NCBI GenBank assembly: GCA_964409675.1
Contig: CAYPEF010000031.1
Span: 1 to 18,943 of the forward strand
Direction of reading: 5' to 3'
From: CAYMDD01 sp964409675
Lineage (GTDB): Bacteria > Pseudomonadota > Alphaproteobacteria > Rickettsiales > SXRF01
DNA length: 18,943 nucleotides
Shown here: positions 14,746-18,943 of the stretch, in pieces
Layout: every line of letters begins with the position of its first letter
Position numbering within the stretch: position 1 is the first letter of the stretch
Notes under the pieces: generated by a model
Databases searched by the model: none
What the model was told of the DNA's origin: nothing
What the model saw: only the letters and a program-made list of their open reading frames with translations
Program-made: the position numbers and the translations under genes

Positions 14746-15507
14746 ATGGATGAATCGCCCATTAAAGATCTGAGAAAATGGAAGCGAGAAGGGAAGACTA
14801 CCGCTCTGTTCTTTGGGCGTTTTCAACCATTGCACAAAGGCCACCTCGCCACAATCAATAGCATTTTGCAATCCGGTTTGGATTTGCATATTTTTATCAA
14901 TGCTAAAAGCAATACGGCGGATGAACGCAATCCTTACAGTATTCATCAAAAGATACAAATGTTTAAGCTGGCATTGCCACATTACCCCCAGGATCACCTT
15001 CATGCTGTAGATGTATATCTGGGTGGAGGCGGCGATATCGGCAACGATATTCGTAAACTCACCGATGAATTCACTAAAATAGCCCCCGCCGATAAATGTG
15101 TAATTTTTTATGGCGATAAGCAGGAAGATATCAAAACATATCTAGTTGATGGAGAGAAATTTGGTCCCGTTCATTATGTAGACTTTCTGACAAAACCTAT
15201 TGGATCGTTTGATAAACAGGCCATTACCTCCGCGATGACAAGCATCTTTCAAGATGCAACAAAGTATCGCAAAGACCGTCGGCATAATGGCCATATGCTT
15301 CCCACGCCTGTGGCGAATTACGTAGCGGCGCAGCATATATTTGCTCAGAATAACAATAGGAATGTCGGCGATGATCCAGCACAGGATGAAAGAAATGTTG
15401 ATGTAACACAATCAACCGATAGTGCTATTGCAACAAGCGACCTACAACTGGAAGCCTTGCGCGATTGGAGAACACTAATTATACGCCCAACCTCCAGAGA
15501 AAGATAA
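14746..15507 (+). CDS. NadM/NadR-like nucleotidyltransferase, divergent
   Basis: The 253-residue protein opens with a HxGH nucleotidyltransferase fold: ALFFGRFQPLHKGHL (20-34), where His30, Gly32 and His33 form the ATP-binding signature. GRFQP(F/L)HxGH is characteristic of archaeal-type and NadR-type NMN adenylyltransferases. The NPYSIHQKIQMFK segment (about 61-73) corresponds to the NPF-x-x-x-ER element of NadM but has Gln-Lys in place of Glu-Arg. The C-terminal ISxTxIR nucleotide-binding motif is replaced by ITSAMTSIF. From about residue 205 to the end the chain is Asn/Asp/Thr-rich and probably disordered. The coding sequence is clearly more AT-rich than its neighbours maf and comM, suggesting transfer. 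No Shine-Dalgarno sequence is visible. NMN adenylylation is plausible, but the changed motifs could mean another nucleotidyl acceptor. Confidence 0.72.
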   Translation: MDESPIKDLRKWKREGKTTALFFGRFQPLHKGHLATINSILQSGLDLHIFINAKSNTADERNPYSIHQKIQMFKLALPHYPQDHLHAVDVYLGGGGDIGNDIRKLTDEFTKIAPADKCVIFYGDKQEDIKTYLVDGEKFGPVHYVDFLTKPIGSFDKQAITSAMTSIFQDATKYRKDRRHNGHMLPTPVANYVAAQHIFAQNNNRNVGDDPAQDERNVDVTQSTDSAIATSDLQLEALRDWRTLIIRPTSRER

Positions 15508-15593
15508 CATCGATAAAAGCGATTGATCTCCAATAGCACAACCCTGTAGTAATTAAATTAACTTGCTTTTTCACTGCAGCGTGTTCCGATTGC

Positions 15594-17123
15594 ATGGTCG
15601 CCACTATCCATACCGTATCTTTTGAAGGCATCGCGGCGGTGGCGATTGAGGTGCAGGCGCAGCTGTCGCCGGGGCTACCGGGGTTTATCATCGTGGGACT
15701 GCCGGACAAGGCGGTGGCGGAATCGCGCGAGCGGGTGCGGGCGGCCATCCATGCGCTGGGACTGGCGTTACCCGCCAAGAAAATCATCATCAATCTGTCG
15801 CCCGCCGATATCGTGAAAGAAGGTTCGCATTTCGATTTGCCGATTGCGCTGGCGCTGCTGGTGGCGATGGGCGTACTGCCGCAGGATGAATTGCATGAAT
15901 ATACCGCGCTCGGCGAGCTGTCGCTCGATAGCCGCATCCTGCCGGTTTCCGGTGTGCTGCCTGCCGCCATCCATGCCAACGGGCTGGGGCGCGGGCTGGT
16001 CTGCCCGCTGGCGAACGGGCCGGAGGCCGGGTGGTCGGGGCTGGAGCGGGTGCTGGCAGCGCCCTCGCTGCTGACGCTGATTAATCATTTCAAGGGCATT
16101 CAGCTCCTGCCGCCGCCGGAGCCGGGGCGGGCGGAGGAAGGCGGCATGCTGCCCGACATGCAATCCATCCGTGGTCAGGAAACGGCGCGGAGGGCGCTGG
16201 AGATCGCGGCGGCGGGGGCGCATAATTTGCTGATGTGCGGGCCGCCCGGGGCTGGGAAATCGCTGCTTGCCTCCTGCCTGCCGGGCATTTTGCCGAAGCT
16301 GGGGGCGGATGAGATTCTGGAGGCGAGCATGATTGCGAGCATTGCCGGGAAATTGCAATCCGGCTCCTTAAGCGCCCGCCGCCCCTTCCGCGACCCGCAC
16401 CATTCCAGCTCCATGGCCGCCATGGTCGGCGGCGGTAAGCGGGCGCTGCCGGGGGAGATATCGCTGGCGCATTTAGGCGTGCTGTTTCTGGATGAACTGC
16501 CGGAATTTCCGCGCGGGGTGCTGGAGTCTTTGCGCCAGCCGCTGGAAACCGGCACGATTACAGTTGCCCGCGCGGCGGCGCATGTGACATACCCGGCGCG
16601 GTTCCAGTTGATCGCCGCCATGAATCCCTGCCGCTGCGGCTATCTGACCGACGCCTCCCGCGCCTGCAATAAAGCGCCGCGCTGCGGTTCCGAGTACCAG
16701 TCGCGCATCTCGGGGCCGCTGCTAGACCGGATTGATTTAACTCTGGATGTGCCGGAAGTGCCGCCGCTGACCATGCTCTCCCTGCCGCCCGGCGAGCCGA
16801 GCGCCAAGGTGGCCGCGCGCGTGGCGAATGCGCGGGAGCGACAGAAGGCGCGGTTCAGGCAGCTGGGCCTGCCAATACGCACCAACAGTGAATTAAGCGG
16901 CGAGGCGCTGCATAACGTCACCCGGTTGGATACGCGCGGGCAGGCGCTATTGGAGCGCGCCACGCAGCAATTCCGCCTCTCCATGCGCGGCCTGACCCGC
17001 GTGCTGCGCGTGGCGCGCACGATTGCGGATATGGCAGACGCTGACCAAGTAACAAGCGAGCATGTGGGAGAGGCGGTATCTTACCGCCAGATGCACCAGA
17101 CGCAGGCGGTGGAGGCGGCGTAA
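15594..17123 (+). CDS. comM: YifB/ComM family AAA+ ATPase (Mg-chelatase-like)
   Basis: ComM is a hexameric AAA+ helicase that promotes branch migration during natural transformation in Vibrio and Haemophilus; the family is found also in non-transformable bacteria. The 509-residue length is typical. The N-terminal ChlI/Lon-like domain opens with TIHTVSFEGIAAVAIEV and contains ESRERVRAAI and NLSPADIVKEGSHFDLPIAL. The Walker A motif GPPGAGKS covers 216-223 and Walker B VLFLDELPE has Asp300-Glu301. The FQLIAAMNPCRCGY finger follows, and the C-terminal Mg-chelatase domain ends with RTIADMADADQVTSEHVGEA. The ATG at 15594 gives the standard family N-terminus; the leader has no strong ribosome-binding site. 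The gene is GC-rich between two AT-rich patches. Confidence 0.94.
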   Translation: MVATIHTVSFEGIAAVAIEVQAQLSPGLPGFIIVGLPDKAVAESRERVRAAIHALGLALPAKKIIINLSPADIVKEGSHFDLPIALALLVAMGVLPQDELHEYTALGELSLDSRILPVSGVLPAAIHANGLGRGLVCPLANGPEAGWSGLERVLAAPSLLTLINHFKGIQLLPPPEPGRAEEGGMLPDMQSIRGQETARRALEIAAAGAHNLLMCGPPGAGKSLLASCLPGILPKLGADEILEASMIASIAGKLQSGSLSARRPFRDPHHSSSMAAMVGGGKRALPGEISLAHLGVLFLDELPEFPRGVLESLRQPLETGTITVARAAAHVTYPARFQLIAAMNPCRCGYLTDASRACNKAPRCGSEYQSRISGPLLDRIDLTLDVPEVPPLTMLSLPPGEPSAKVAARVANARERQKARFRQLGLPIRTNSELSGEALHNVTRLDTRGQALLERATQQFRLSMRGLTRVLRVARTIADMADADQVTSEHVGEAVSYRQMHQTQAVEAA

Positions 17124-17293
17124 CTAGCGGATTGGTGCGCGGAATATGCAGATGCATTCAAGGCTATTTTCAGTAAATAAACTATATAAGGTAAAAACTA
17201 GCTTGGTCTGGAAGCAAGAATTAGCTGTTAGGGCCAACAAAATGTTTTATATTTCAAATTCTTGTATTTCTTAAATTTATATCACAGGGGAGT

Positions 17294-17312
17294 CTTCATT
17301 TTATGAAGTTTT
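17294..17312 (+). terminator. Possible terminator downstream of comM
   Basis: A perfect six-base stem, CTTCAT with ATGAAG (17294-17299 and 17303-17308), closes on a three-base TTT loop and is followed by TTTT. The stem is AT-rich and lies 170 bases after comM, so it would be weak. Confidence 0.3.
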
Positions 17313-17322
17313 GAAGCAATAA

Positions 17323-17380
17323 TAGTGCTTACATAAATAATAAAGCACTAAACGAACTATTTATTAAAAATACTTAGTGC
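17323..17380 (+). other. Mutually exclusive hairpins in the leader region
   Basis: TAGTGCTT (17323-17330) pairs perfectly with AAGCACTA (17343-17350). The same central arm, read as GCACTAA (17345-17351), also pairs perfectly with TTAGTGC (17374-17380). Only one of the two stems can form at a time. The region lies upstream of the promoter for the next gene, so any RNA switch would act on readthrough from comM; the repeats could equally be DNA binding sites. Confidence 0.3.
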
Positions 17381-17473
17381 ATTTAGTTTATAACTTTCTA
17401 TATTTATCAGTGGCATATAAATCTATCGCGCATGCTTTATTCCATTATTTTATTAAAAGTAAGGTGATATTAA

Positions 17474-17501
17474 TTGAATAAAGCGATTTTCTTAATATAA
17501 T
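17474..17501 (+). promoter_or_regulatory. Strong sigma-70-like promoter for the gene at 17542
   Basis: TTGAAT (17474-17479) and a consensus TATAAT (17496-17501) are 16 bases apart. Transcription would start near 17508, giving a leader of about 34 bases with CAAGG (17528-17532) nine bases before the ATG. Confidence 0.6.
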
Positions 17502-17541
17502 ATGGGCTATACTTTAAAAAAGACATTCAAGGCAGTATATT

Positions 17542-18216
17542 ATGCACAAAATCAATGATGCACTCCGTACCAATCAGTATAATGAGAAATGCTATATAAA
17601 CTCATCCGCACGAGATTCAGTTAGAGTCAATAGAATTAATCTGCATATTGCTGGTAAAGAATGGGACAAAATACCCATTCTCCAATTAGATATTAACTCT
17701 AATAATCATGTGAACCTAAACAATGTAGAAATTAAAATTACGGTCGGAGCAACGAATCGAAGCACAGAGCAAGAGTTAAGACTCGCAAAAGAGATGCATA
17801 AAGCTGCATTAGAAGGGCTTCTTCCTATTCTAACTGGTGAGGGGTACATCGCGGTGATTAATAGGTCTGATCGGGATAGAGATCCGACAATACTAATTAC
17901 ATCAAAAACCGGTAAACCACCGCATCCTGCTCAGATATTAAATCTATTAGGTTCCCAAGGACTAATAAATGAGCAATTTGTTGGAGAAGTGATAACTGAA
18001 TCCTTCCCGAAAGTATCTGTAAAAAAGAGCCTTTCCCATTTAACCACAGAAACGCGAGCACTTGGGCTTGACCCAGCCGCAATTCTGGATGCTGCTATTG
18101 ATTTTTATAAGACGACGAAAAAGGATCCGTCTGAAGCCTTTAAGGCCGCGCAAAGAATAGGGCCGGGCTCTGCGGGTGGTGGAACATTGGGTGGCAGCGG
18201 TGGGCGGCTACGCTAG
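17542..18216 (+). CDS. Unrecognised 224-residue protein in an AT-rich patch
   Basis: I do not recognise a family. There is no signal peptide or membrane segment, so the protein is probably soluble. The first 75 residues are polar and beta-rich (RINLHIAGKEWDKIPILQLD, VEIKITVGATN). A helical stretch follows (EQELRLAKEMHKAALEGLLP), then a second beta part (GYIAVINRSDRD, PTILITSKTGKPP). The segment LNLLGSQGLINEQFVGEVI reads as helices. From about 160 comes a helical region (SHLTTETRALGLDPAAILDAAIDFYK), and the chain ends in a flexible Gly/Ser-rich tail (GGGTLGGSGGRLR). Codon use is AT-rich, unlike comM and thiL. A near-consensus promoter and a well-placed CAAGG ribosome-binding site show the gene is built to be expressed. 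It stands alone with 418 and 350 bases of non-coding sequence on either side. Confidence 0.75.
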   Translation: MHKINDALRTNQYNEKCYINSSARDSVRVNRINLHIAGKEWDKIPILQLDINSNNHVNLNNVEIKITVGATNRSTEQELRLAKEMHKAALEGLLPILTGEGYIAVINRSDRDRDPTILITSKTGKPPHPAQILNLLGSQGLINEQFVGEVITESFPKVSVKKSLSHLTTETRALGLDPAAILDAAIDFYKTTKKDPSEAFKAAQRIGPGSAGGGTLGGSGGRLR

Positions 18217-18566
18217 TTACTGCCCTAATAACTAACAAAGCAGCGAGTGGATGGTCTTATAAGTTTTCCATTGTAGAGAGGCAATTGCAGTAAGCTTGAT
18301 GCCCTCCTATTTCAGCATAATGCGTGGTTTTCTATCCATTACTAGCATCGGAAATGAAATAGCAACTATTGCATAAGGCTGTCATTAAGCCGTTGTATAT
18401 TTGCCATAAATGCATTTGCCAGTGAAGATGCTTTTATACTTGCAATGAAGGGAAGACTCCGTGTGGCGAGAAATCCCAACTGATAACGCACCATAAATAT
18501 TCTACAAAATATTAGTTACCTTAACGTAGCAATTAATAAAAATGAATTTAATATCAATTATAATGA
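18217..18566. other. AT-rich region between the unknown gene and thiL
   Basis: No clear gene lies in these 350 bases apart from a doubtful 42-codon minus-strand reading frame (18366-18494). I see no strong terminator, tRNA or long repeat. A short GGCT/AGCC stem occurs near 18378-18393. The stretch may be a decayed coding region. Confidence 0.5.
18366..18494 (-). CDS. Doubtful 42-residue reading frame, possibly a gene remnant
   Basis: An ATG at 18494 opens 42 codons ending in TAG. The predicted peptide (MVRYQLGFLATRSLPFIASI at its start, ending with a short helical stretch NIQRLNDSLMQ) has a protein-like composition unlike random AT-rich translation. It lacks a placed Shine-Dalgarno sequence. 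It could be a small gene or the remains of a longer one; chance is not excluded. Confidence 0.22.
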   Translation of the reverse strand: MVRYQLGFLATRSLPFIASIKASSLANAFMANIQRLNDSLMQ

Positions 18567-18943
18567 TTAATTTTTCTGTATAAAATGACGATAGCCTGTG
18601 TGGGGCATTGTGATGATCTTGCCTTGTGTGTCCAGTAATATCGCGTTATCCCCTTCTGCAACCTTGCCAATGCGAGTGACATTCCCAAGCCTGCTGATTT
18701 CCTCGCGTTTATGTTCGGGAGCAGTAAATAGCAATTCATAATCGTCGCCGCCGGTGGCAATCAACGGCATAAATGAAGAATGGGCGCTGATCGCTTCCTT
18801 CGCCGCTTCTGAAAGGGGCAACAGGTCTGCCTGCAATTCCAGCTTCACGCCGGAGGCATAAGCCATATGCCCGGCATCTTGCACCAAGCCGTCGGAAATA
18901 TCCATACAGGCGGTGGCCAGCCCGCGCAGGGCCTGCCCAAGGG
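18567..18943 (-). CDS. thiL: Thiamine-monophosphate kinase (ThiL), N-terminus outside window
   Basis: ThiL phosphorylates thiamine monophosphate to the active cofactor thiamine pyrophosphate. Only the C-terminal 125 or so codons are here, and the frame is open to the window edge (LGQALRGLATACMDISDGLV). The metal- and nucleotide-binding MDISDGLVQDAGH motif and the downstream ATGGDDYELLFTAPEH, a conserved ThiL signature with Asp in place of the usual first Glu, identify it. The end, TGYRHF, matches the family C-terminus. Full-length ThiL is about 320-350 residues, so about 200 are missing beyond the edge. The gene is GC-richer than the AT-rich patch beside it, which marks a return to the core genome. 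Confidence 0.93.
   Translation of the reverse strand, partial: LGQALRGLATACMDISDGLVQDAGHMAYASGVKLELQADLLPLSEAAKEAISAHSSFMPLIATGGDDYELLFTAPEHKREEISRLGNVTRIGKVAEGDNAILLDTQGKIITMPHTGYRHFIQKN

Larger units (their letters stand above)
17124..17541. other. AT-rich intergenic region upstream of the unknown gene
   Basis: These 418 bases carry no convincing gene. They hold a CTTCAT/ATGAAG hairpin with a short T run (17294-17312), a set of competing AGTGC/GCACT hairpins (17323-17380), and a strong promoter and ribosome-binding site for the gene at 17542. The low GC contrasts sharply with comM and suggests acquired DNA. Confidence 0.6.

Noticed and set aside
17146..17274. 42-codon plus-strand frame after comM
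   Set aside because: The composition is that of random AT-rich sequence, there is no convincing ribosome-binding site, and no domain is apparent. Chance is the better explanation.
18450..18490. Possible tRNA or small RNA fold (GGGA...TCCC pairing)
   Set aside because: Only short stems form; there is no T-loop sequence, anticodon arm or CCA end.

Overview
The window looks like chromosome of an alphaproteobacterium. The evidence is the very large (1590 residue) NAD-dependent glutamate dehydrogenase, a GTP cyclohydrolase II with a degenerate DHBP-synthase-like N-terminal half, a TAXI-type periplasmic binding protein of the kind found in Brucella, a divergent xseA/purD pair and a CpaF-type ATPase. 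The order cannot be fixed from the sequence alone. Most genes are GC-rich and housekeeping. Two AT-rich patches (about 14630-15593 and 17124-18566) carry the least familiar genes.

Layout. At the left edge xseA (exonuclease VII large subunit, minus strand, C-terminus outside the window) diverges from purD. A small single-pass membrane protein and a TAXI solute-binding protein follow on the plus strand. A 103-residue membrane protein with a damaged zinc ribbon then converges on a minus-strand run that reads, in transcription order, PagL-like lipid A deacylase, CpaF-like ATPase and ribA. A small two-helix membrane protein diverges from the PagL gene, with promoters visible for both and a long dyad over one of them. 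It converges with no gap on cysQ, which in turn diverges from the glutamate dehydrogenase gene.

The dehydrogenase gene overlaps (ATGA) a small membrane protein gene whose last third is encoded by a 121-bp element bounded by perfect 26-bp inverted repeats. That element ends 11 bases before the maf start codon, so it probably reshapes both the upstream protein and maf translation. An AT-rich patch then carries a NadM-like nucleotidyltransferase gene with a 7-bp-arm palindrome in front of it. comM (AAA+ helicase of the YifB family) follows. The second AT-rich patch holds an unrecognised 224-residue protein gene with a very good promoter and ribosome-binding site. The window ends inside thiL (minus strand, N-terminus outside).

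The functions cover DNA repair and recombination (XseA, ComM), purine, riboflavin, thiamine and possibly NAD metabolism (PurD, RibA, ThiL, NadM-like), nitrogen and carbon catabolism (glutamate dehydrogenase), sulfur nucleotide recycling (CysQ), and envelope functions (PagL-like, TAXI protein, CpaF-like and small membrane proteins). I saw no tRNA, rRNA, CRISPR array, transposase, integrase or plasmid origin. The best candidates for something new are the inverted-repeat element fused into a coding region next to maf, the unrecognised AT-rich gene at 17542-18216, and the divergent NadM-like protein with its palindromic upstream site.
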